This document shows, one piece after another, positions 1 to 5,792 of a stretch of DNA of 7,118 nt (position 1 is its first letter; every line of letters begins with the position of its first letter). Source of the DNA: an uncultured Flavobacteriales bacterium. Its GTDB lineage: Bacteria > Bacteroidota > Bacteroidia > Flavobacteriales_D > Sanyastnellaceae. The position numbers and the translations under genes were made by a program. Location: NCBI GenBank assembly GCA_937897625.1, contig CALCNZ010000296.1:1-7118 (forward strand). Direction: 5' to 3'. A model generated the notes under the pieces. It ran no database searches and was not told the origin of the DNA. It saw nothing but the letters and a program-made list of their open reading frames with translations.

Positions 1-1124
1 GGAGATTCTTCTGTTCCCGCTAGCATAGAGCCAATCATTATCGTTGAAGCTCCGCCAGCAATGGCTTTCGCAATATCTCCAGTATATCGAATTCCACCGT
101 CTGCAATCATGGGTATGCCTGTTCCTTTCAACGCTTCAGCAACGTCGGTTACGGCAGTTAATTGTGGAACACCTACACCGGCAATGACGCGTGTTGTACA
201 AATTGAACCCGGTCCAATTCCAACCTTCACCCCATCGGCACCCGCTTCTACCAAGGCTTTCGCTGCGGCGCCCGTTGCAATGTTTCCAACAATAACATCA
301 ATTTTATCTCCGAAAGCAGCCTTCACCTTTTTCAACGTTTCAATCACACCTTTCGAATGTCCATGCGCGGTATCTATCACCACTGCATCAACTCCAGCTT
401 TCACTAAAGCTTCCACGCGTTCCATGGTATCGGCTGTAACGCCTACTGCAGCCGCGCAACGCAAACGACCAAAATTGTCTTTGCAGGCATTCGGATATCT
501 GCGCAATTTCAAAATGTCTTTGTATGTGATAAGTCCCATTAACTTTCCATCTGCGGAAACAACAGGAAGCTTTTCAATTTTCTTTTCTTGAAGAATAGAT
601 TCTGCTGTTGCTAAATCCTTAGGCTTATCTGTTGTGACAAGGTTTTCGCTTGTCATGACTTCACGAATAGGCTTTTCGTAATTTTTTTCGAATCGAAGGT
701 CGCGGTTCGTTACAATGCCCTTCAGAATACCCTCTGTATCTACCACAGGAATTCCACCAATTTTATGTTCCGCCATAATGGTAAGGGCGTCTCCAACATT
801 GGCAGTTTCGAGCAGTGTTATAGGATCTTGAATCATTCCGCTTTCACTTCTCTTCACCTTTCTCACTTCTGCGGCTTGAGCAACAATGCTCATGTTCTTG
901 TGAATGACTGCAATTCCTCCAGCACGAGCCATGGCAATAGCCATGGAGCTTTCAGAAACGGTATCCATAGCAGCCGACACAACAGGGGTGTGCAGGGTAA
1001 TATTTTTTGTGAATTGTGACGAAATATTTACTTCGCGAGGAAGCACCTCTGAATAGGCTGGAACGAGTAGAACATCGTCGTAGGTAAGACCCTCTCCTAC
1101 AATTTTCGAATGGTTTGCGGACAT
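1..1124 (-). CDS. guaB: IMP dehydrogenase, 3' end (C-terminus) off the left edge
   Basis: Inosine-5'-monophosphate dehydrogenase oxidises IMP to XMP with NAD+, the committed step of GMP synthesis, in the cytoplasm. Reading the minus strand from ATG at 1124-1122 gives 374 codons open to the window edge; the family is usually near 490 residues, so about 115 C-terminal residues, including the rest of the active-site flap region, are missing. The N-terminus has the family signature LTYDDVLLVPAYS (13-25) and the barrel motif PVVSAAMDTV (47-56). Two CBS domains are inserted at about 97-150 and 157-210, then the barrel resumes. The catalytic cysteine is Cys309 in GPGSICTTR, followed by the IMP-binding region ADGGIRYTGD (341-350). 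The start is chosen because it fits the family N-terminus and no in-frame ATG lies just upstream. The 103-bp gap from gdhA contains a terminator and a promoter candidate, so guaB is probably transcribed separately. Identity is near certain. Confidence 0.97.
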   Translation of the reverse strand, partial: MSANHSKIVGEGLTYDDVLLVPAYSEVLPREVNISSQFTKNITLHTPVVSAAMDTVSESSMAIAMARAGGIAVIHKNMSIVAQAAEVRKVKRSESGMIQDPITLLETANVGDALTIMAEHKIGGIPVVDTEGILKGIVTNRDLRFEKNYEKPIREVMTSENLVTTDKPKDLATAESILQEKKIEKLPVVSADGKLMGLITYKDILKLRRYPNACKDNFGRLRCAAAVGVTADTMERVEALVKAGVDAVVIDTAHGHSKGVIETLKKVKAAFGDKIDVIVGNIATGAAAKALVEAGADGVKVGIGPGSICTTRVIAGVGVPQLTAVTDVAEALKGTGIPMIADGGIRYTGDIAKAIAGGASTIMIGSMLAGTEES

Positions 1125-1142
1125 ACGTTGGAATTTTCGAAT
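1101..1142 (-). repeat. Two ATTCGAAAA copies flanking the guaB start codon
   Basis: An exact 11-bp direct repeat (plus strand AATTTTCGAAT) occurs at 1101-1111 and 1132-1142, 31 bp apart, which is close to three helical turns. On the coding strand each copy contains ATTCGAAAA. One lies in the leader, ending 9 nt before ATG; the other covers codons 5-8. The same 9-mer recurs before the exporter start. The repeat is seen directly; whether it has a function is unknown. Confidence 0.55.
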
Positions 1143-1152
1143 AAAATTCGGA

Positions 1153-1160
1153 CAAATGTA
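1153..1160 (-). promoter_or_regulatory. Candidate guaB -7 box
   Basis: The minus strand reads TACATTTG, an exact match to the Bacteroidota sigma-A-type -7 consensus TAnnTTTG, placed 28 nt before the guaB ATG. This would give a short leader of roughly 20-25 nt. No clear TTTG -33 box is visible; the T-tract of the preceding terminator lies about 17 nt upstream and is the only T-rich candidate. The match is seen directly; promoter function is inferred. Confidence 0.5.
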
Positions 1161-1174
1161 CGAAAATAAGGGGT

Positions 1175-1203
1175 AAAAAAAGCGCCCCTCTCGGAGCGCT
1201 TTT
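1175..1203 (-). terminator. Rho-independent terminator of gdhA
   Basis: On the minus strand, 25 nt past the gdhA stop codon, an 8-bp stem (AGCGCTCC / GGGGCGCT, one G-U pair) closes a GAGA tetraloop of the stable GNRA class and runs straight into seven T residues. Flanking A residues on the upstream side can extend the stem by pairing with the first T residues. On the plus strand the same sequence has a C-A mismatch and only a short T-run, so the orientation fits termination of gdhA. Confidence 0.9.
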
Positions 1204-1227
1204 ATATTCTAAAATGAAAGTCGAAAC

Positions 1228-2577
1228 TTATACTACCCCTTGGTCTAACATAGCATCGGCAACTTTTACGAAACCTGCGATGTTTGCACCTTTCACGTAG
1301 TTAACATAATCTCCGTCTGTACCGTATTGAACACATGCAGCATGAATGCTCTTCATGATGGTGTGAAGACGTTGGTCTACTTCTTCACGCGTCCAGCTTA
1401 AACGAAGACTGTTCTGAGACATTTCCAAACCAGATGTTGCTACACCACCGGCATTAGAAGCCTTTCCTGGAGAGAACATTAATTTGTTTTCTTCGAATAC
1501 AGCAATTGCTTCAGGAGTAGAAGGCATGTTTGCACCTTCAGCTACTGCGATACAACCGTTTGCTACCAATGATTTCGCGTCGTCGCCGTTCAATTCGTTT
1601 TGTGTAGCGCAAGGAAGAGCAATGTCGCACTTCACACCCCAAGGTGTTTTTCCAGCTACGAATTCACAGCCGTATTTGGTTGCATACTCTTGAATACGTC
1701 CACGCTTCACGTTTTTCAATTCCATTAAGAAAGCAAGTTTCTCAGCATCGATACCGTTTGCGTCGTAGATATATCCAGATGAATCTGAAGCGGTAACCAC
1801 TTTAGCACCTAATTCAGTAGCTTTTTCAATTGCGTATTGCGCAACGTTTCCAGAACCTGAAACAACAACTGTTTTACCGCTGAAGTTCATTCCTTTCACG
1901 GCCAACATTTCTTGAGCGAAGTATACAGTACCGTAACCCGTTGCTTCTGGACGAATCAATGATCCACCCCAGTTGCGACCTTTTCCAGTTAATACACCGG
2001 TAAACTCGTTACGAAGACGCTTGTATTGACCGAACATAAATCCGATTTCACGTCCACCAACTCCGATATCTCCAGCAGGAACGTCAGTATCTGCACCAAT
2101 GTGGCGAGACAATTCGCTCATGAAACTTTGGCAAAATGCCATCACCTCACGATCGCTCTTTCCTTTTGGGTCGAAGTCTGATCCACCTTTACCACCACCC
2201 ATTGGAAGGGTAGTCAAAGAATTTTTGAAAATTTGTTCAAATCCTAAGAATTTCAAAACAGATAAATTCACTGTTGGGTGAAAACGCAATCCGCCTTTGT
2301 AAGGACCGATTGCACTGTTGAATTCTACGCGGTATCCGCGATTAACTTGAATTTCACCTTTATCATCTACCCATGGAACACGGAAGATTAATGTACGTTC
2401 TGGTTCAACAATGCGTTCAAGGATTTTAGCATCCTTATACTTAGGATGATTTTCCATAAATGGAATAATGGCTTCCGCCACCTCGTGAACAGCTTGAAGG
2501 AACTCAGGCTCGTTCGGGTTCATTGCCCGAACTTTCGACATGAAGGCGTCAATTTGCGCTTGATGTTGTTGTGACAT
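1228..2577 (-). CDS. gdhA: Glutamate dehydrogenase, probably NADP(H)-specific
   Basis: This cytoplasmic hexameric enzyme interconverts 2-oxoglutarate plus ammonium and glutamate, linking nitrogen assimilation to the TCA cycle. The 449-residue length matches the 447-449 of the small hexameric bacterial family. Substrate-domain motifs are GPYKGGLRFHP (91-101, Lys94), PMGGGKGGSDFDPKGKSD (125-142, catalytic Lys130) and DVPAGDIGVGGREIG (165-179, catalytic Asp170). The Rossmann coenzyme domain has GSGNVAQYA (241-249), and the next strand ends in ASDSSG (263-268). That last motif resembles the NADP-dependent E. coli enzyme rather than the SGPDG form of the clostridial NAD enzyme, so I infer NADP preference. 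The frame stays open upstream to 2799, but the added residues do not resemble the family and would run into the divergent exporter gene. The ATG at 2577-2575, giving MSQQHQAQIDAF, is therefore the start. The gene has its own upstream promoter candidate and a downstream terminator, so it looks monocistronic. Confidence 0.96.
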   Translation of the reverse strand: MSQQHQAQIDAFMSKVRAMNPNEPEFLQAVHEVAEAIIPFMENHPKYKDAKILERIVEPERTLIFRVPWVDDKGEIQVNRGYRVEFNSAIGPYKGGLRFHPTVNLSVLKFLGFEQIFKNSLTTLPMGGGKGGSDFDPKGKSDREVMAFCQSFMSELSRHIGADTDVPAGDIGVGGREIGFMFGQYKRLRNEFTGVLTGKGRNWGGSLIRPEATGYGTVYFAQEMLAVKGMNFSGKTVVVSGSGNVAQYAIEKATELGAKVVTASDSSGYIYDANGIDAEKLAFLMELKNVKRGRIQEYATKYGCEFVAGKTPWGVKCDIALPCATQNELNGDDAKSLVANGCIAVAEGANMPSTPEAIAVFEENKLMFSPGKASNAGGVATSGLEMSQNSLRLSWTREEVDQRLHTIMKSIHAACVQYGTDGDYVNYVKGANIAGFVKVADAMLDQGVV

Positions 2578-2597
2578 GATTTTCGATTTTGTGGGGA

Positions 2598-2630
2598 CGA
2601 AGATAGTACTCTTAACCATACGATGACAAA
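2598..2630 (-). promoter_or_regulatory. Candidate gdhA promoter
   Basis: On the minus strand a -33 box TTTG (2630-2627) is followed after 21 nt by TATCTTCG (2605-2598). This matches five of the six fixed positions of TAnnTTTG, and the spacing fits Bacteroidota vegetative promoters. The -7 box ends 20 nt before the gdhA ATG, implying a very short leader. The sequence match is seen; activity is inferred. Confidence 0.45.
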
Positions 2631-2636
2631 GGAGGT
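2628..2636 (+). other. Shine-Dalgarno-like AAAGGAGGT, probably not used
   Basis: A full-strength anti-16S complement lies in the divergent intergenic region on the plus strand, but it ends 56 nt before the exporter ATG at 2693. The only in-frame codon at a workable distance is ATT at 2642, a start type almost confined to infC. It overlaps the gdhA -33 box by three bases. Most likely it is coincidental, or it is a remnant or a DNA-level element. Confidence 0.2.
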
Positions 2637-2646
2637 ATAAAATTTC

Positions 2647-2689
2647 ATTCGAAAATAGATTTAGCGTTTCTTTGCAGACTATTCGAAAA
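2647..2689 (+). repeat. Two ATTCGAAAA copies before the exporter start codon
   Basis: ATTCGAAAA occurs at 2647-2655 and 2681-2689 on the plus strand, 34 bp apart; the second copy ends 3 nt before ATG at 2693. The first copy, read as the 11-mer CATTCGAAAAT (2646-2656), matches the coding strand of guaB at 1112-1102. The arrangement parallels the guaB pair in that the motif reads in the direction of the downstream gene in both places. Confidence 0.55.
2656..2663 (+). promoter_or_regulatory. Weak candidate -7 box for the exporter gene
   Basis: TAGATTTA matches five of six fixed positions of TAnnTTTG and lies 29 nt before the exporter ATG, similar to the spacing seen at guaB. No TTTG-like -33 box sits about 20 nt upstream, so the call is weak. 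A promoter must lie somewhere in the 115-bp gap, because the neighbouring gene is divergent. Confidence 0.25.
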
Positions 2690-2692
2690 GCT

Positions 2693-5206
2693 ATGTGGGC
2701 AAAAATTGCTGCTTTTATTCTTCGTAACCGAATTTTACTCGGTGTGCTGACTTTAGCCATCACTGTTTTTATGGGTTGGGAAGCGCGCAGTGTGCGCATG
2801 AGCTACAAGTTTTCGGGGGTTCTTCCCCAAGACGATCCAACTTTCGTCGAGTACCAGGCATTCACAAAACAGTTTTCTGAAGACGGAAATGTGATGGTTG
2901 TGGGACTGAACGATCCTGAAATATGGGAACTTCAGAACTTCATAGCCTTAAAGGAGCTTGGGAATAGTCTTAAGAAAATTACAGTTCCAGTAGATACGAT
3001 TATTGACGGCGTTAAAACTACCGTTCAACGCAACGTAGTGGACTCGGTATTTTCCATTGCGCATTGCTATGAAATGTACGCCGATACTACGGAAGAGCGC
3101 TTTCGCTTCCGTCATATTTCTGATGGAAATTTAGAGTCTCAAACGCAGCTCGATTCAGTCAAACAAAAGATATTATCGCTGCCTTTTTATGATGGGTTGC
3201 TATACAAATCGAAGTCTGACGCTACGCTAATGATGATTTTTGTCAATGGCAAACTTTTCAACTCGCAATTCCGAGGGAATGCTGTGGATCAGATTGTAGA
3301 GAAGGTGAATCAGTTTTCGAAAGACACCTACATAAAAACCTACATCTCGGGACTGCCGTTTATTCGAACCCAGATGACTGCGAAGGTGAAAGCCGAATTG
3401 AAATTCTTCACCATACTGTCTTTAATCGTAAGTGCTGTTCTGTTGTTCATCTTCTTCCGAAGTGTTCGTGCTGTAATTGTGTGCATGATTATCATTGGAA
3501 TAGGTGTGGTTGTCTCTATGGGTACCATAGCCTTATTCGACTATCCGATAACGATGCTCATGGGACTTATTCCTCCTTTAATGATTGTTATTGGTGTTCC
3601 GAACTGTATTTATCTTCTTACGAAATATCACCAAGAATTTATTCGTCACGGAAGTAAGATGCGCGCCATGACGCGCGTAATTCAAAAAGTTGGAGAAGCA
3701 GCGTTCATGATTAACGCAACTACCGCTGTGGGTTTCGCTACATTCATTTTTGTTGAAAGTGATTTGCTTAAGCAATTTGGGGTTATTTCGGCCTTGAACA
3801 GCATGCTCATGTTCTTCATTTCATTGATTGCATTCCCGATTCTTTTCTCTTACACAGCTGCTCCAAAAGCCCGTCATTTGAAGCATCTCGATATGCGTTG
3901 GTTGTACCACACATTAGAGAATTTGGTTAAAATGATTACCAAAAACAGAGGAATAATTTATTTTATTACCGTTGCTGTAACCGCGCTCAGTTTCTACGGA
4001 ATGACCTTGGTGAAAACTACTGGAAACATTGTGGATGACCTTCCGGACGATGACCGCGTGATTACCGATTTACACTGGTTTGAAAAGCACTTCGATGGGG
4101 TAATGCCGTTCGAAATTATGATTGAAGCTAAGCGAGGGAAGATTACCAATCCGAAGACGATAGCGCGTATAGATTCATTACAAGACGTGATGGATACCTT
4201 GCCCGGAGTTTCAACAAAAATCTCTCGGTCGCTTTCCATTGCAGATGCGATTAAGTTCGCCAAGCAGGCCTATTACGATGGAGACCCTGAATACTACGAT
4301 TTGATCAGCCGTGGAGAGCAGCAGTTCATTGGTCCTTATTTCGAGCAATCGGATAGTGCCGCTAAAAATTCAAACGCTTCAAAATATTCAAATACATTCT
4401 TGGACGATTCTTTGAAGAAAACACGCATCACAGCTCAAGTGGCCGATATTGGAACGTTGGCGATGGATTCTTTGTTGAACACGCTTCGTCCGGAAGTAAC
4501 CAAACTCTTCCCCGATAGTTTGTACAAGGTAACCATGACAGGAACCAGCATCGTGTTCTTGAAAGGAACCACTTATTTGGTGAATAATTTATTCTCGAGT
4601 TTGCTTTTCGCTGTTGGGGTAATTTGTTTGCTCATGTGGATTATGTTTCGAAGCATGCGTATGTTGCTTATTTCGTTGGTTCCGAATTTGATTCCACAAT
4701 TCATTACTGCAGGATTCATGGGCTTCTTCGACATTCCATTAAAGCCTTCAACCATTTTGGTGTTCAGTATTGCCTTTGGAATTACAGTAGACAATACGAT
4801 TCACTTCTTGGCAAAATACCGTCAGGAGTTACGCGAGCACAACTGGAACATTAAGCTGTCTGTGTTGTCTGCAGTGAAAGATACGGGAGCAAGTATTTTA
4901 TATACTTCCATTGTCTTGTTCTTTGGATTTGGAATTTTTGTCTTCTCGGAATTTGATGGAACACGGGCGTTAGGAATTCTAACCTCGTTGACGTTGTTCA
5001 CGGCTATGCTCACGAATTTGATTGTCCTGCCTGCCATGTTGTTGTCATTAGAGCATCACTTGAGCACCAAAGCATTTGCTGAACCTTTCATGCAGGTGAT
5101 TGACGAGGAGGATGATCTTTCTTACGAAGCTTGGCGCATGCAGAAAATAGATCCAACCTTACCAGAGGAGGATTTAACAGGGGAATCTGAAGAAGATAAA
5201 GCTTAA
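2693..5206 (+). CDS. MMPL/RND-superfamily exporter, substrate unknown
   Basis: This is an inner-membrane permease of the MMPL/Patched branch of the RND superfamily (COG1033 type), expected to be driven by proton flux and to move lipid-like or hydrophobic molecules; its substrate cannot be read from sequence. The 837 residues form two homologous halves. TM1 is at about 10-29, a periplasmic domain at 30-237, and TM2-6 at 238-388. TM7 is at about 420-440, a second periplasmic domain at 441-632, and TM8-12 at 633-788. The second half carries GITVDNTIHFLAKYRQE (696-712), with Asp700 at the place of the proton-relay acid of TM10. The equivalent place in the first half reads GVPNCIYLLTKYHQE, with Asn304 instead. 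The last 35 residues form a strongly acidic cytoplasmic tail. The ATG at 2693 (MWAKIAAFILRNR) is preferred over the in-frame TTG at 2672 because family members typically begin just before the first membrane helix. No adaptor or outer-membrane partner is adjacent. Confidence 0.88.
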   Translation: MWAKIAAFILRNRILLGVLTLAITVFMGWEARSVRMSYKFSGVLPQDDPTFVEYQAFTKQFSEDGNVMVVGLNDPEIWELQNFIALKELGNSLKKITVPVDTIIDGVKTTVQRNVVDSVFSIAHCYEMYADTTEERFRFRHISDGNLESQTQLDSVKQKILSLPFYDGLLYKSKSDATLMMIFVNGKLFNSQFRGNAVDQIVEKVNQFSKDTYIKTYISGLPFIRTQMTAKVKAELKFFTILSLIVSAVLLFIFFRSVRAVIVCMIIIGIGVVVSMGTIALFDYPITMLMGLIPPLMIVIGVPNCIYLLTKYHQEFIRHGSKMRAMTRVIQKVGEAAFMINATTAVGFATFIFVESDLLKQFGVISALNSMLMFFISLIAFPILFSYTAAPKARHLKHLDMRWLYHTLENLVKMITKNRGIIYFITVAVTALSFYGMTLVKTTGNIVDDLPDDDRVITDLHWFEKHFDGVMPFEIMIEAKRGKITNPKTIARIDSLQDVMDTLPGVSTKISRSLSIADAIKFAKQAYYDGDPEYYDLISRGEQQFIGPYFEQSDSAAKNSNASKYSNTFLDDSLKKTRITAQVADIGTLAMDSLLNTLRPEVTKLFPDSLYKVTMTGTSIVFLKGTTYLVNNLFSSLLFAVGVICLLMWIMFRSMRMLLISLVPNLIPQFITAGFMGFFDIPLKPSTILVFSIAFGITVDNTIHFLAKYRQELREHNWNIKLSVLSAVKDTGASILYTSIVLFFGFGIFVFSEFDGTRALGILTSLTLFTAMLTNLIVLPAMLLSLEHHLSTKAFAEPFMQVIDEEDDLSYEAWRMQKIDPTLPEEDLTGESEEDKA

Positions 5207-5226
5207 GCGTTTTAGTTTGCTTCTTC
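5189..5226. other. Imperfect inverted repeat across the convergent stop codons
   Basis: GAAGAAG at 5189-5195 and CTTCTTC at 5220-5226 can pair around the two facing stop codons (5204-5206 and 5212-5214), with a small inner palindrome GCTTAAGC at 5201-5208. The two arms fall in the final codons of the exporter gene and of the response regulator gene. Neither strand has a T-run after the stem, so it is not a canonical terminator. It may contribute to RNA 3' end formation, or it may only reflect Glu-rich C-termini on both strands. Confidence 0.25.
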
Positions 5227-5787
5227 GAAGACTTCGTTCACACTTTCTTCGAGTGCATTCAATTCGTTCACTACTTCATTCAATGAATCGGCAGGAACAG
5301 GTTGAGTTGATCCTTTCCAAGATGAAACAACAGCTTTCACTTTATGAATAGCATCTTGAATGCGCGCTTTCGCTTGCTTCCATTTATTTGATCTAGCATC
5401 TGAATCGCCAGAATGAATATTCATTTCGTAGCGTTCGGCGGCGTTGAGCAAGCATACGCGAAGGTCGTTTTCGTTCCAAGGCTTTGCAACATAGCGATAA
5501 ACTTGACCGCGATTGATTGCGTCTATAACGGCTTCAATATCTGCGTAACCTGTAACAAGAATTCTAACGGCGTTTGGAAAGTCATTGAGCGTAAGCTCGA
5601 AAAATTCTACTCCGCTTAGCTCAGGCATTTTCTGGTCTGAGAGAATAATGGGAACCTCGTTTGCATTCAAATATGCAACGGCTTCTTGGGGAGAAGTGGT
5701 TGTAAATACATCGAACTCTCTTCTGAAGAGGGCTTTGAAAGCGATGAGATTATTTTCTTCATCGTCGAGGTAGAGTACTTTAATCAT
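5212..5787 (-). CDS. Response regulator: receiver domain plus short helical tail
   Basis: This 191-residue cytoplasmic protein starts with a complete receiver domain (about 1-122). It has the acidic pair Asp8-Asp9, the phospho-acceptor Asp51 in LSDQKMPELSG, Thr79 in LVTGYAD, the switch aromatic Tyr99, and Lys102 in YVAKPW. The DQKMP and VYRYVAKPW wording is like receivers that precede HD-GYP or other enzymatic outputs in many bacteria. Here no such domain follows: after a polar linker (124-133), only about 58 residues remain, predicted helical, ending in a Glu-rich segment, with no helix-turn-helix seen. The ATG lies 5 nt after the stop of the upstream kinase gene, so the two are almost certainly co-transcribed, translationally coupled and cognate. 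Output is probably by protein-protein interaction or as a phosphate relay, which is inference. No terminator is evident after its stop. Confidence 0.9.
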   Translation of the reverse strand: MIKVLYLDDEENNLIAFKALFRREFDVFTTTSPQEAVAYLNANEVPIILSDQKMPELSGVEFFELTLNDFPNAVRILVTGYADIEAVIDAINRGQVYRYVAKPWNENDLRVCLLNAAERYEMNIHSGDSDARSNKWKQAKARIQDAIHKVKAVVSSWKGSTQPVPADSLNEVVNELNALEESVNEVFEEAN

Positions 5788-5792
5788 ATCTG

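Noticed and set aside
61..591. 176-codon plus-strand open frame inside the IMP dehydrogenase gene
   Set aside because: It is the exact antisense of strongly conserved guaB codons; the translation is Ala/Thr/Pro-rich low-information sequence with no domain.
952..1155. 67-codon minus-strand open frame overlapping the guaB start
   Set aside because: It lies in another frame over the conserved guaB N-terminus, and its product resembles no family.
1125..1227. Purine riboswitch upstream of guaB
   Set aside because: The gap contains only the gdhA terminator and a leader of about 25 nt, too short for an aptamer plus expression platform.
2672..2692. TTG start giving the exporter seven extra residues
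   Set aside because: The ATG at 2693 gives the usual short N-terminus before TM1, and the upstream codons overlap the repeated ATTCGAAAA element. It cannot be fully excluded.
2578..2799. 74-residue N-terminal extension of glutamate dehydrogenase
   Set aside because: The shorter protein already has the full family length; the extension is antisense to the exporter 5' end and would place the start upstream of the likely promoter.
3340..5037. Several 60-90 codon minus-strand open frames inside the exporter gene
   Set aside because: They are antisense shadows of a hydrophobic coding sequence, without domains, start signals or consistent codon use.
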